Both the position numbers and the translations under genes were made by a program. Of a DNA stretch of 44,240 nt, positions 36,848 to 44,174 are shown piece after piece. The stretch is taken from positions 1 to 44,240 of the forward strand of contig JACIYF010000011.1 of the NCBI GenBank assembly GCA_014360065.1, written 5' to 3'. The notes under the pieces were generated by a model, which saw only the letters and a program-made list of their open reading frames with translations, did not search any database and was not told where the DNA came from. Every line of letters starts with the position of its first letter. The stretch's first letter is position 1. Source of the DNA: Clostridia bacterium. Its GTDB lineage: Bacteria > Bacillota > DSM-521 > Neomoorellales > JACIYF01.

Positions 36848-37615
36848 CTACTTCGAGGAATTGTATCCCAGCTCCCGGGATATTTCCATGCAAGCCTCGG
36901 TGATTATTTGGCTAACCTCGGGAATGCTGTCATCCCTTAGTCTGGTGACCGGTCCGGCTAAGCTCATGGCCGCCACCATAACCCCTTGGGCATTGTAGAT
37001 AGGGCCAGCTACGCTCCGCAAGCCCTCCTCCAGCTCCTGATCGTCGATGGAGTAGCCCCGCCGCCGGATGGCCTCAATTTCCTCCCTGAGCTTTTCTGGA
37101 TCGGTAATGGTGTTGGCGGTAATCCGACGCAGGCCCCGTTGGATGATCCGCTCTAGCTCCTCGGCTGGCTGACCAGTCAAGAGCATCTTGCCAGTACTGG
37201 TACAGTAGGCCGGAGCTCGGCCACCATGCATGGATACCACCCGCACGTGCCGGGGGACGATATTCTCAATGTAGACGATGTCGCCATCATAATAGGCGGA
37301 AAGGTTGCTGGTCATTCCTGTCCGGTTAACTATCTCCACCATCACCGGTTTGGCAATAGCCTTGACTTCCAGGTTGGCCCCAGCAATATCCCCCAGCTCG
37401 ACCAGCTTGAGCCCGGGCATGTAGACGGTGCCCCGCTTGCTGATGTAACCCCTTCTCGCCAACACATGCAAAAATCGGTAAAGGGTGCTTTTGCTTAGCC
37501 CAGTAACTTCTGCGATCTCCGCCGCAGTCAACGACGGCCTCTCCCGGCTGAACGCTCCAAGAATATCTAAGCCTCGCTCCAAACTAGTAATTTGAGTGTT
37601 TTCCAAATTAGACAT
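36848..37615 (-). CDS. IclR-family transcriptional regulator 2
   Basis: 255 residues. N-terminal HTH (ITSLERGLDILGAFSRERPS, then AAEIAEVTGLSKSTLYRFL) and C-terminal effector domain (VVSMHGGRAPAYCTSTGKML, VAAMSLAGPVTRLRDDSIPE). Very similar to IclR 1, so the regulators were duplicated with their modules. First gene after the rplL terminator and divergent from nothing: it heads module A on the minus strand. Two inverted repeats lie just upstream (37636-37664) and are likely its own operator. Confidence 0.93.
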   Translation of the reverse strand: MSNLENTQITSLERGLDILGAFSRERPSLTAAEIAEVTGLSKSTLYRFLHVLARRGYISKRGTVYMPGLKLVELGDIAGANLEVKAIAKPVMVEIVNRTGMTSNLSAYYDGDIVYIENIVPRHVRVVSMHGGRAPAYCTSTGKMLLTGQPAEELERIIQRGLRRITANTITDPEKLREEIEAIRRRGYSIDDQELEEGLRSVAGPIYNAQGVMVAAMSLAGPVTRLRDDSIPEVSQIITEACMEISRELGYNSSK

Positions 37616-37629
37616 GGAGCACCTTTCCC

Positions 37630-37664
37630 ATTGTATGAAACCGAAGTTTCACCTGTTTGGAAAC
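37630..37664 (-). promoter_or_regulatory. Putative IclR operator with possible -10 box
   Basis: TGAAAC-CGAA-GTTTCA (37636-37651) and GTTT-GG-AAAC (37655-37664) are adjacent perfect inverted repeats 20-50 bp upstream of IclR 2. GAAAC/GTTTC half-sites are plausible for IclR-family binding. A TACAAT-like -10 (37635-37630) touches the first repeat, but no good -35 is seen, so the promoter part is weak evidence. Confidence 0.5.
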
Positions 37665-37814
37665 TGTTAAGATATTTCGCTACTCAGGTTAAGATTCCTG
37701 CTGGGTGACAAAATTTTTTGGAGAGATTTTGCTGCGACACTAGAGGCAGCTTAAGAGAGGAAAGCAGTGAGGTCTGGTGCCACCGCTGGCAACCGGGGCT
37801 AAGCCTGCTTAATT

Positions 37815-37847
37815 AAGTACCCGGTAGCATCGCCCTACCGGGTACTT
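37815..37847. terminator. 13-bp hairpin after rplL, bidirectional terminator candidate
   Basis: AAGTACCCGGTAG and CTACCGGGTACTT pair perfectly around a 7-nt loop, about 48 nt past the rplL stop. On the plus strand TTATTTAT follows; on the minus strand TTAATTAAG, a weak tail. It very probably ends the rplKAJL transcript and shields the ribosomal operon from the accessory block. Confidence 0.7.
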
Positions 37848-37894
37848 TATTTATCTGCCTGCAAGTCATTCCAAAGTTATGGGGCGAGGTGCTG

Positions 37895-38281
37895 TTACTT
37901 GATCTCTACCTCAGCGCCTACTTCGGCCAGCTTGGCCTTGATGGACTCGGCCTCCTCGCGGCTCACCTTTTCCTTGATAGGCTTCGGAGCCTCGTCTACC
38001 AAAGCCTTGGCTTCCTTGAGGCCAAGGCCGGTAATCTCGCGGACTACCTTGATGACGTTAATCTTCTGCTGACCTACAGAAGTCAAGATGGCATCAAACT
38101 CGGTCTGCTCCTCAGCTGCTTCCTCGGCAGCCGGGGCAGCGCCAGGTGCAGCCGGAGCGGCCACCGCCACTGGGGCGGCAGCGGTAACTCCAAACTCATC
38201 TTCCAAAGCCTTTACTAACTCCGAAAGCTCAAGCACGGTCAGTCCCTTGACCGCTTCTACGATCTCGCTAACCTTGGACAT
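37895..38281 (-). CDS. rplL: 50S ribosomal protein L7/L12
   Basis: Stalk protein that recruits translational GTPases. 128 residues: N-terminal dimerisation domain ([20 protein letters not shown]), an Ala/Pro-rich hinge (about residues 35-60) and the C-terminal domain ([20 protein letters not shown]). ATG behind AAGGAGGCAGGATA. It ends a transcript rather than running into rpoB, which in this window is 19.5 kb away. Confidence 0.97.
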   Translation of the reverse strand: MSKVSEIVEAVKGLTVLELSELVKALEDEFGVTAAAPVAVAAPAAPGAAPAAEEAAEEQTEFDAILTSVGQQKINVIKVVREITGLGLKEAKALVDEAPKPIKEKVSREEAESIKAKLAEVGAEVEIK

Positions 38282-38345
38282 TATCCTGCCTCCTTAAGAA
38301 TAACTTACTCTAACTTGGGGGCTGGCCCTCCGCTCCGTAACCCGT

Positions 38346-38485
38346 CCAGCACTCAATTCACCTATCCATCCACCAGGCATCACCCAGTCGGGTGCTAAGA
38401 CACTATTTAGTCCTGGTTGCCTGCCGATTGAGTGCTGGTTCGCTTTCAGACCAGCTCCCCTGTGGTACCGCAATTAGCGGCATGG
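38346..38485 (-). repeat. Structured ~140-bp intergenic element, copy B
   Basis: Occupies the rplJ-rplL gap, starting 10 nt after the rplJ stop. On the minus strand it has a hairpin GCCGC-TAATT-GCGGT, then CCAGCACTCAA pairing fully with TTGAGTGCTGG around CAGGCA/TGCCTG and CCAG/CTGG inner stems. Conserved with 10558-10698, including GCAGGCAAC and GAATTGAGTGCTGG. It could tune the L10:L12 ratio (L12 is needed in 4-6 copies), for example by RNA processing, but the second copy before rpsL suggests a more general role or a mobile origin. Confidence 0.75.
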
Positions 38486-38495
38486 AAACTGCACC

Positions 38496-39035
38496 TCAAG
38501 CAGCCTCGCCACCCGCAGCTTGCTTTTCCCGGACCGCATCCAGGACATAGACCAACTGGCGTATGGTCCCCTGCAGCACCGAGACCAAGCCGCTGATGGG
38601 GGCTTGGAAGCCTCCCACCACCCGGGCCAGCAATTCCTCCCGGGATGGCAGGCTGGCCAAGGCCTGCACGCTTTCCGGGCCAATCACCTGACCCTCGAGA
38701 ACCCCGGCTTTGATAGAGAACACCTTATGGGTACGGGCAAAATCGTTTAAGGCCTTAGCCATTGCGGCCGGGTCTTTACCGCTGAAAGCAATGGCCACCG
38801 GTCCTTCCAGCCACGGCTCCAATCCCTTTATGCCGGCTTTAGCAGCCGCCCGGGCGGTAAGGGTATTCTTGACCACCCGGTACTCAGCCCCAAGCTCCCG
38901 CAACTTGCGGCGCAGCTCGGTAATCTCGGCCACCTTAAGGCCCCGGTAGTCGGTAAGGATGCTGGCGCTGGAATTGGAAAGCAACTGGGTAAGCCTCTCT
39001 ACTACTTCAACTTTCTCTTGCCGCCTTAGGCTCAC
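38496..39035 (-). CDS. rplJ: 50S ribosomal protein L10
   Basis: Stalk base protein that anchors L7/L12 dimers. 179 residues; EKVEVVERLTQLLSNSSASI and YRGLKVAEITELRRKLRELG are typical. The C-terminal helix that binds L12 follows (GTIRQLVYVLDAVREKQAAG). GTG start with GGGAGGTGAGCAA. Preceded by an L10 leader with terminator, so it should be autoregulated by L10-L12. Confidence 0.97.
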   Translation of the reverse strand: MSLRRQEKVEVVERLTQLLSNSSASILTDYRGLKVAEITELRRKLRELGAEYRVVKNTLTARAAAKAGIKGLEPWLEGPVAIAFSGKDPAAMAKALNDFARTHKVFSIKAGVLEGQVIGPESVQALASLPSREELLARVVGGFQAPISGLVSVLQGTIRQLVYVLDAVREKQAAGGEAA

Positions 39036-39125
39036 TTGCTCACCTCCCTAAACTGTACACTCGAAGCCCTCAATCCTCGCCAGTGCTTCCTGGCGATTCA
39101 CCGCCCTAGGCTCTCCTTGCGGCCT

Positions 39126-39170
39126 TAAATAAAAACCAGGCCCCGTAGACTACCCTCCTACGGAGCCTGG
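39126..39170 (-). terminator. Attenuator terminator in the rplJ leader
   Basis: On the minus strand CCAGGCTCCGTAG and CTACGGGGCCTGG pair around a 9-nt loop, followed by TTTTTATTT. It lies about 90 nt before the rplJ start and directly after the L10 leader, as in other Firmicutes where L10(L12)4 binding decides between readthrough and termination. Confidence 0.85.
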
Positions 39171-39345
39171 CCAATTGCACACCTACCCTGGGGACCGTGC
39201 TCCCGGGCCTTGTGCACTTGGTTATTCTGGCTCCACTTGGCACCTAGGCAGGCCGTGGATTGGCTCCACAATTAAGCTTCGCCCTTTTCAGGCGATAGCG
39301 CCGACCGTCTACGGTGATCGATTCTTATTCTGCTAAGCTGGTTTC
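39171..39345 (-). promoter_or_regulatory. L10 (rplJ) ribosomal leader RNA
   Basis: The 386-nt gap between rplA and rplJ holds a structured leader. On the minus strand CCGTAGACGGTCGGCGC, then CTTAATTGTGGAGCCAATCC and CCTGCCTAGGTG appear in the order remembered for the L10 leader family (RF00557), ending at an intrinsic terminator. L10-L12 would bind it and promote termination. Bounds are approximate. Confidence 0.75.
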
Positions 39346-39421
39346 CTTCTAAGTTGGCTTAACCCATTTATTTCTTTATTTCGGGCTTAACCCCTTATTG
39401 TCCATTTACTCCTGGCTTTCG

Positions 39422-40123
39422 CTACCTGGCCCCTACAGCCCGCAACGGGTTGACCTTAACCCCCGGGCTCATGGTGGTGGAAACGGTAATACTCTTCAAG
39501 TACTGACCTTTGGCCGCCGCTGGCTTGGCCCGTACCAAAGCGTCAATCAGCACCAAGAGGTTCTCGGTAAGCTTTTCTTTGCCAAAGGATACCCGTCCAA
39601 TTGGGGCATGGATTATACCGGCTTTATCGGTGCGATACTCGATTTTACCAGCCTTGACTTCCTGCACCGCTTTAGCTACATCAAAGGTGACGGTACCGGT
39701 CTTGGGGTTGGGCATCAGGCCTCGAGGGCCTAGGATCCGGCCCAATCGGCCCACCGTGCCCATCATATCAGGGGTAGCGATGGCCACATCAAAATCAAGC
39801 CAGCCTCCTTGGATTTTGGCAGCCAACTCCTCATCGCCAACCACATCGGCCCCGGCTGCTTCCGCCTCCTTAGCCTTTTCGCCCTTGGCAAACACCAGCA
39901 CCCGGCGGGTCTTGCCGGTGCCGTGGGGCAGCACTACTGTCCCCCGCACCTGCTGATCAGCATGGCGCGGGTCAACCCCCAACCTCACCGAAACTTCAAC
40001 CGTCTCATCAAATTTGGCAGTGCCGATCTTTTCTATGACTTCCATGGCCTCTGCCGGTTCATATAACCTTTCTCGATCAATCAGTTTGAGCGCTTCTCGG
40101 TATCTTTTTCCTGGTTTGGCCAA
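39422..40123 (-). CDS. rplA: 50S ribosomal protein L1
   Basis: L1 stalk protein and translational repressor in some bacteria. 233 residues, with [20 protein letters not shown] and the [15 protein letters not shown] motif. The start is TTG at 40123 ([16 protein letters not shown]), with a GGGGG SD 8 nt upstream; the nearby ATG is out of frame. 53 nt after rplK. Confidence 0.96.
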   Translation of the reverse strand: MAKPGKRYREALKLIDRERLYEPAEAMEVIEKIGTAKFDETVEVSVRLGVDPRHADQQVRGTVVLPHGTGKTRRVLVFAKGEKAKEAEAAGADVVGDEELAAKIQGGWLDFDVAIATPDMMGTVGRLGRILGPRGLMPNPKTGTVTFDVAKAVQEVKAGKIEYRTDKAGIIHAPIGRVSFGKEKLTENLLVLIDALVRAKPAAAKGQYLKSITVSTTMSPGVKVNPLRAVGAR

Positions 40124-40176
40124 CTTTCATTCCCCCTAGTGGTATTAACGGAAGTCCTTCCTCCCACTTGCTGTTC

Positions 40177-40605
40177 TTAGCCCTCAACGATCTCGATGCC
40201 CATGCTTCGAGCCGTCCCCTCGATCATGCGCATAGCCGCCTCAATATCGTTGGCATTCAAATCCTTCTTTTTGGTCTCGGCGATCTCCCGCACCTTGGAA
40301 CGAGGCAACTTGGCCACTTTCTTGCGGTTAGGCTCCCCAGAAGCAGTCTCAATACCGGCTGCTTTCTTGAGTAAAACCGCCGCCGGCGGCGTCTTGGTCA
40401 CAAAGGTGAAGGAGCGGTCCTCATAGACCGTCAGCTCCACCGGAATAATCATGCCTTCTTGAGCAGCGGTGCGCTCATTGAATTCCTTGCAGAAAGCCAT
40501 AATATTGACGCCGTGCTGGCCCAGAGCCGGCCCCACGGGTGGTGCCGGGTTAGCCTTGCCGGCGGGTACTTGCAGCTTGACAATGGCAGCCACTTTCTTG
40601 GCCAT
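40177..40605 (-). CDS. rplK: 50S ribosomal protein L11
   Basis: GTPase-centre protein and thiostrepton target. 142 residues; [20 protein letters not shown] is the canonical N-terminal motif with its proline pair intact. ATG at 40605 (MAKKVAAIV) has GGAGGTGA 5 nt upstream; a GTG three codons earlier is less likely. Between nusG and rplA. Confidence 0.97.
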   Translation of the reverse strand: MAKKVAAIVKLQVPAGKANPAPPVGPALGQHGVNIMAFCKEFNERTAAQEGMIIPVELTVYEDRSFTFVTKTPPAAVLLKKAAGIETASGEPNRKKVAKLPRSKVREIAETKKKDLNANDIEAAMRMIEGTARSMGIEIVEG

Positions 40606-40641
40606 AAATTTCACCTCCGATCTGCAATTAATCCAATCTGT

Positions 40642-41169
40642 CTAATCCAGCTTCTCAACCTGGGTATACTCGAGTTCCACCGGAGTTTCCCGCCCAAACA
40701 TAGAAACCAGGACTCGAAGCTTGCCCTTTTCGGGATGAATCTCGCTAACGGTACCAATGAAGTTCTCAAACGGCCCGGTGGTTACCCGGACGCTTTCACC
40801 TAGGGCAAATGTAATCCGCGGTCGCGCTTCCTCCCCGCCCATTTGGCGCAGGATCTGCTTTACCTCGTGAGGCTGCAGAGCAATCGGCTTGGATGGAGGG
40901 CCAACGAAGCCGGTCACCCCAGGGGTATTCCGAACCGCATACCAGGAATCGTCGGTTAGGATCATTTCCACGAGAACGTAGCCGGGATAGATCTTCTTCT
41001 TAACGATCTTTTTCTTGCCGTCCTTGATCTGTAGCTCGTCCTCCATGGGAATTACTACCTGGAAGATCTTGTCTTCCAAATTCATGGATTGGATGCGCTT
41101 CTCCAGATTAGCCTTAACTTTATTTTCGTACCCGGCATATGTGTGGATGACGTACCAATTCTTTTCCAT
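40642..41169 (-). CDS. nusG: Transcription antitermination/elongation factor NusG
   Basis: Binds RNA polymerase through its NGN domain and links it to Rho or S10. 175 residues: NGN domain (NWYVIHTYAGYENKVKANLE, then YPGYVLVEM) and KOW domain (GESVRVTTGPFENFIGTVSE). Usual length, no inserts. Between secE and rplK. Confidence 0.98.
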   Translation of the reverse strand: MEKNWYVIHTYAGYENKVKANLEKRIQSMNLEDKIFQVVIPMEDELQIKDGKKKIVKKKIYPGYVLVEMILTDDSWYAVRNTPGVTGFVGPPSKPIALQPHEVKQILRQMGGEEARPRITFALGESVRVTTGPFENFIGTVSEIHPEKGKLRVLVSMFGRETPVELEYTQVEKLD

Positions 41170-41281
41170 AACCTTGGCTTATTCTTCCCTCCGCCGCGTA
41201 GGGCATATGGCTTTACTACCTATTGTTACCACCAAAGGCTTTTTCTAGCATGGAGGCCGAGCTAAAACCAAAGCCTTAGAA

Positions 41282-41506
41282 TTAGAGGATGAGTCCTAAC
41301 AGAAAGCTGAAGACGGAGTCAATGATCCACAGAGCCACAGCTACAATAATTACCGAGACTATGACCACGCCTGTATAAGTGACCAACTCTTTTCGAGTCG
41401 GCCAATGAACTTTTTTCAGCTCCGCCCATACGCCTTTAAAATAACCACTGACCCGCTGGCCAATGTTGCCACGGCCCACGGCAACTGCTTTGGGATTAGG
41501 AGGCAT
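41282..41506 (-). CDS. secE: Preprotein translocase subunit SecE
   Basis: Small essential membrane subunit of the SecYEG channel. 74 residues: the conserved amphipathic segment WAELKKVHWPTRKEL and one C-terminal transmembrane helix (TGVVIVSVIIVAVALWIID). ATG at 41506, GGAAG 8 nt upstream, preferred over the GTG at 41515. Standard rpmG-secE-nusG order; a 112-nt gap before nusG holds nothing recognised. Confidence 0.95.
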   Translation of the reverse strand: MPPNPKAVAVGRGNIGQRVSGYFKGVWAELKKVHWPTRKELVTYTGVVIVSVIIVAVALWIIDSVFSFLLGLIL

Positions 41507-41521
41507 AATTCCCACTTCCTA

Positions 41522-41671
41522 TTACTTAATCTCCCGGTGCAGGGTATGGGAGCCGCAGTACTTGCAGTATTTGCGAAGCTCCAAACGATCGGTATGAGTC
41601 TTTTTGTTCTTGGTGGTAGTGTAATTGCGATGCTTACATTCGGTACAAGCTAAAGTTATGTTAACGCGCAT
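41522..41671 (-). CDS. rpmG: 50S ribosomal protein L33, zinc-binding form
   Basis: 49 residues: [20 protein letters not shown], then [16 protein letters not shown]. Both CxxC pairs (CTEC, CKYC) are present, so this is the zinc-binding form. ATG behind CGAGGTGAAAATAA. First gene of the operon, 135 nt after the promoter -10. Confidence 0.95.
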   Translation of the reverse strand: MRVNITLACTECKHRNYTTTKNKKTHTDRLELRKYCKYCGSHTLHREIK

Positions 41672-41805
41672 TTATTTTCACCTCGCCCGGCCATTGTCCA
41701 ACTAAGCTAAGCAGCCAATAATAACTAATCAATAAGTTTCACCGGGAAAGTGCCGAAAGCTGCAAGGAGTGCAGGCATACAGGTACCCGCTGAAACACCT
41801 GAACT

Positions 41806-41834
41806 ACTTTAGCATACCAAACAAGCACTGTCAA
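41806..41834 (-). promoter_or_regulatory. Sigma-A-type promoter of rpmG-secE-nusG
   Basis: -35 TTGACA (41834-41829), 17-nt spacer, -10 TAAAGT (41811-41806), reading into rpmG. The -35 is 16 nt from the shared upstream repeat, the same layout as at the rpoB promoter. Confidence 0.75.
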
Positions 41835-41850
41835 TAAGGACTGCCCTGGC

Positions 41851-41907
41851 GTGTCACGGGACTGTGATATTGTCACGTGAGCGCGGACAGAGAAAATGTC
41901 ACCATGG
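41851..41907. repeat. Shared promoter-upstream repeat, copy 2 (IS21-end-like)
   Basis: Matches 18589-18644 over about 56 bp. This copy keeps three TGTCAC units (TGTCACGGG, TTGTCACGTG, ATGTCACC) around GCGCGGACAGAGAAAATG. It lies between the arsenite exporter stop and the rpmG promoter. No transposase is near. Confidence 0.7.
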
Positions 41908-41950
41908 AGAGAGACCTTCTATGTCAATAGGGTGAGCTTCTGGATTAGCC

Positions 41951-43051
41951 TCACGGGACAATCCCCGCCCTGGATTTGGGTAGCCCGTCGGGGGTGAAGT
42001 ACTTGCGGCTGAAAGCGAGAGCAACGTTCACCAGCCCGATCATCACCGGAACCTCGATCAGCGGCCCGATTACCGCAGCAAAGGCCTGGCCAGAATTGAT
42101 GCCAAACACCGCCACCGCCACCGCGATGGCCAGCTCAAAATTGTTGCTGGCAGCGGTAAAGGACAGGGTGGCAGTCTGCGGGTAGTTGACGCCTAGGTTC
42201 ATGCTCAAGAAAAAGGAGACCAAAAACATGACTACAAAGTAGACCACAAGCGGCACAGCAATCCGCACCACATCCAGCGGCAAGGAAACGATGTACTGCC
42301 CCTTTAGGGAGAACATGACCACGATGGTGAAAAGCAGAGCTACCAAGGCCAGGGGGCTGATTTTGGGCACAAAGGTTCTCTCGTACCAGTCTTTGCCTCG
42401 AATGGGCAGAAGCACTCGCCGGGTCACAAAGCCGGCCACAAAGGGGATGCCAAGGTAAATGGCAACGCTGGTAGCTACTTCGCCGATGGATACCTTTACC
42501 TGCATGCCTTTAAGGCCCAGCCATTCGGGGACCAAAGTAATGAAGATGTAAGCATATAGGGAGTAAAACAGCACCTGAAAAATAGAATTTAGGGCCACCA
42601 GGGCAGCAGCGTATTCCGAATCACCGTGGGCCAAGCTGTTCCAGACGATGACCATGGCGATGCAGCGAGCCAGGCCGATCAAGATTAGGCCAGCCATGTA
42701 TTCCGGATAGTTATGCAAGAAAAGGATGGCCAGAAAGAACATTAGGATAGGGCCGATGATCCAGTTTTGCACCAGGGAAAGGGCCATCACCCGGCCATTG
42801 GTGAATACTTTACCCAGCTCCTCATATTTGACCTTGGCTAAAGGCGGATACATCATCACAATCAGGCCGATGGCGATGGGAATGGAGGTGGTACCAATGG
42901 ATAACCGGTCCAAGGCCCGGGCTACGCCCGGAAACACGTACCCGAGACCCACCCCGAAAGCCATGGCCAAAAAGATCCACAGGGTCAGAAAACGGTCGAG
43001 CAGGGAAAGTGTTGTGCTGTTACCAGTAGGGGCAGCATGGTTGGCAGTCAT
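41951..43051 (-). CDS. acr3: Arsenite efflux transporter, ACR3 family
   Basis: 366 residues, about ten membrane helices. The family's essential cysteine lies in [19 protein letters not shown] (about residue 130), and the conserved Glu in [19 protein letters not shown]. It exports As(III) using the proton-motive force. ATG behind AAGGAGGTATATTGG. It follows arsR by 120 nt on the same strand, a standard resistance pair; no arsenate reductase gene is visible here. Confidence 0.95.
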   Translation of the reverse strand: MTANHAAPTGNSTTLSLLDRFLTLWIFLAMAFGVGLGYVFPGVARALDRLSIGTTSIPIAIGLIVMMYPPLAKVKYEELGKVFTNGRVMALSLVQNWIIGPILMFFLAILFLHNYPEYMAGLILIGLARCIAMVIVWNSLAHGDSEYAAALVALNSIFQVLFYSLYAYIFITLVPEWLGLKGMQVKVSIGEVATSVAIYLGIPFVAGFVTRRVLLPIRGKDWYERTFVPKISPLALVALLFTIVVMFSLKGQYIVSLPLDVVRIAVPLVVYFVVMFLVSFFLSMNLGVNYPQTATLSFTAASNNFELAIAVAVAVFGINSGQAFAAVIGPLIEVPVMIGLVNVALAFSRKYFTPDGLPKSRAGIVP

Positions 43052-43171
43052 CCAATATACCTCCTTAAACCAAGTCCCTTATCCCAAGTACCTTGATTAA
43101 AGCAAATACCCGATGTTAGTGGGAGCTAACTGACCGGCATCTGCCCCCGAGCCAACTCAGGATCCAACCGG

Positions 43172-43624
43172 CTAGCTTGAGCAACCGGAGCCAGAGGCCA
43201 GCTTATCAAAATCAACTGGGCCAGGCGAGCCACCGCCAACTCCCTGCCGCGGTGAACAACCGCTCCCGGCCGGCCGGCAGGAGACCTTGGGGTTCTCCTC
43301 CAGATATTTAACCTTTTTAAGTTCAGCCCCCATGCCGGGTTTTTGCTCCAGGGGAAGTTTGAGGTACTCCTGCCATTCTTGAAAGAACTTGTCTATCTGA
43401 TCTCGCCGCAAGTGGTAAAACACCCACTGGCCAATCTTTTCTTCCTCGACCAAACCAGCTTGCCTGAGCACCCGTAGGTGCTGTGATACCGCCGATTGGG
43501 TAATCCCCAAGATTTCCTCCATTTCGCAAACGCAGAATTCATGCTCCGCCAATAATGAGATGATCTTCAGGCGGATTTCTTGGCCTAACGCTTTGAACAC
43601 TTCCGCAAATTCACGGCTGACCAC
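43172..43624 (-). CDS. arsR: ArsR/SmtB-family arsenic-responsive repressor
   Basis: 150 residues. Winged helix core (FKALGQEIRLKIISLLAEHE, then ITQSAVSQHLRVLRQAGLVE). The metal-sensing CVC of the alpha-3 site is present (EFCVCEM). The C-terminal ~45 residues are an extension with three more cysteines (CRPAGSGC, then GSGCSS), which could add an As(III) ligand site. GTG start behind GGGGAGGTGAG. Expected to repress itself and acr3 until arsenite binds. Confidence 0.93.
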   Translation of the reverse strand: MVSREFAEVFKALGQEIRLKIISLLAEHEFCVCEMEEILGITQSAVSQHLRVLRQAGLVEEEKIGQWVFYHLRRDQIDKFFQEWQEYLKLPLEQKPGMGAELKKVKYLEENPKVSCRPAGSGCSPRQGVGGGSPGPVDFDKLASGSGCSS

Positions 43625-43659
43625 TCGACCTCACCTCCCCTGCAGTAACAACGCTGTTG

Positions 43660-43675
43660 GCCTAGTATTCTAGGC
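43660..43675 (-). promoter_or_regulatory. Inverted repeat in the arsR leader, possible operator
   Basis: GCCTAG-TATT-CTAGGC is a perfect 6-bp inverted repeat, about 36 bp upstream of the arsR start and downstream of its promoter. Suitable for a dimeric repressor, though not the typical ATCAA/TTGAT ArsR site. Confidence 0.4.
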
Positions 43676-43722
43676 TCACGTTTGACCAAATCGGTATTAG
43701 CAATCTATAATATACTTCTTTT

Positions 43723-43751
43723 AATGTACATCATGCCCGCTTACCCGTCAA
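43723..43751 (-). promoter_or_regulatory. Probable arsR promoter
   Basis: -35 TTGACG (43751-43746), 17-nt spacer, -10 TACATT (43728-43723), reading toward arsR. An AT-rich stretch follows. Moderate match to sigma-A consensus. Confidence 0.5.
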
Positions 43752-43858
43752 CAGGTAACCCCTGTCTCGCCCTCGCCCCCGCCCTCCTCCCCTGCCTCCT
43801 GCTCCTGCTGAAACCACGCTTCCATGCCCCATTGTGGCGCCGTCTCAGGAGGGACAGC

Positions 43859-44174
43859 CTAAGCTTCCTGCCGGCTAGGCACCAATGCTGGCCCTGGTTG
43901 CACCACTAGCCGTGCCACTACGGCCAATGCCAATAGCGCTAAACCGTAATCTCGGAAAAAGGAGGTAAAGCCGCAGATTCAGTGGCAACGGTTAAGAAGA
44001 TAGAGTGCGCAAACATGAACCCGAGGCCGAGAAGGATCAGGCGGTTCCAGCCCGCACCAGATCGACGTGCAAATTGGCTGAGATGGCTGCGAGAATAGGC
44101 GAGACCACCCAGTTATCGGTCATAGTCACAAACCCCGCTAGGCCAAGGATGAGAAGAATCATACGCTTAGACAT
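43859..44174 (-). pseudogene. Decayed MFS transporter, three frames
   Basis: The start is intact (GGAGG, then ATG at 44174): MSKRMILLILGLAGFVTMTD, an MFS first helix, through HVDLVRAGTA to a stop at 44037. In the next frame the sequence jumps to a late helix (WNRLILLGLGFMFAHSIFLT). In the third frame it resumes with CGFTSFFRDYGLALLALAVV and ends at 43859. About 100 codons remain of a normal ~400, so large internal deletions plus frameshifts have killed it. Confidence 0.75.

Noticed and set aside
37770-37850. T-box-like string (GGTGCCACCGC) before a terminator hairpin on the plus strand
   Set aside because: The key TGGN bulge sequence is not matched, no specifier stem is visible and no plus-strand gene follows. 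The hairpin is better explained as the rplL terminator.
43682-43909. 75-codon plus-strand frame with a hydrophobic stretch near the ars genes
   Set aside because: It crosses the arsR promoter and the MFS relic on the other strand; the hydrophobic look comes from a C-rich tract.
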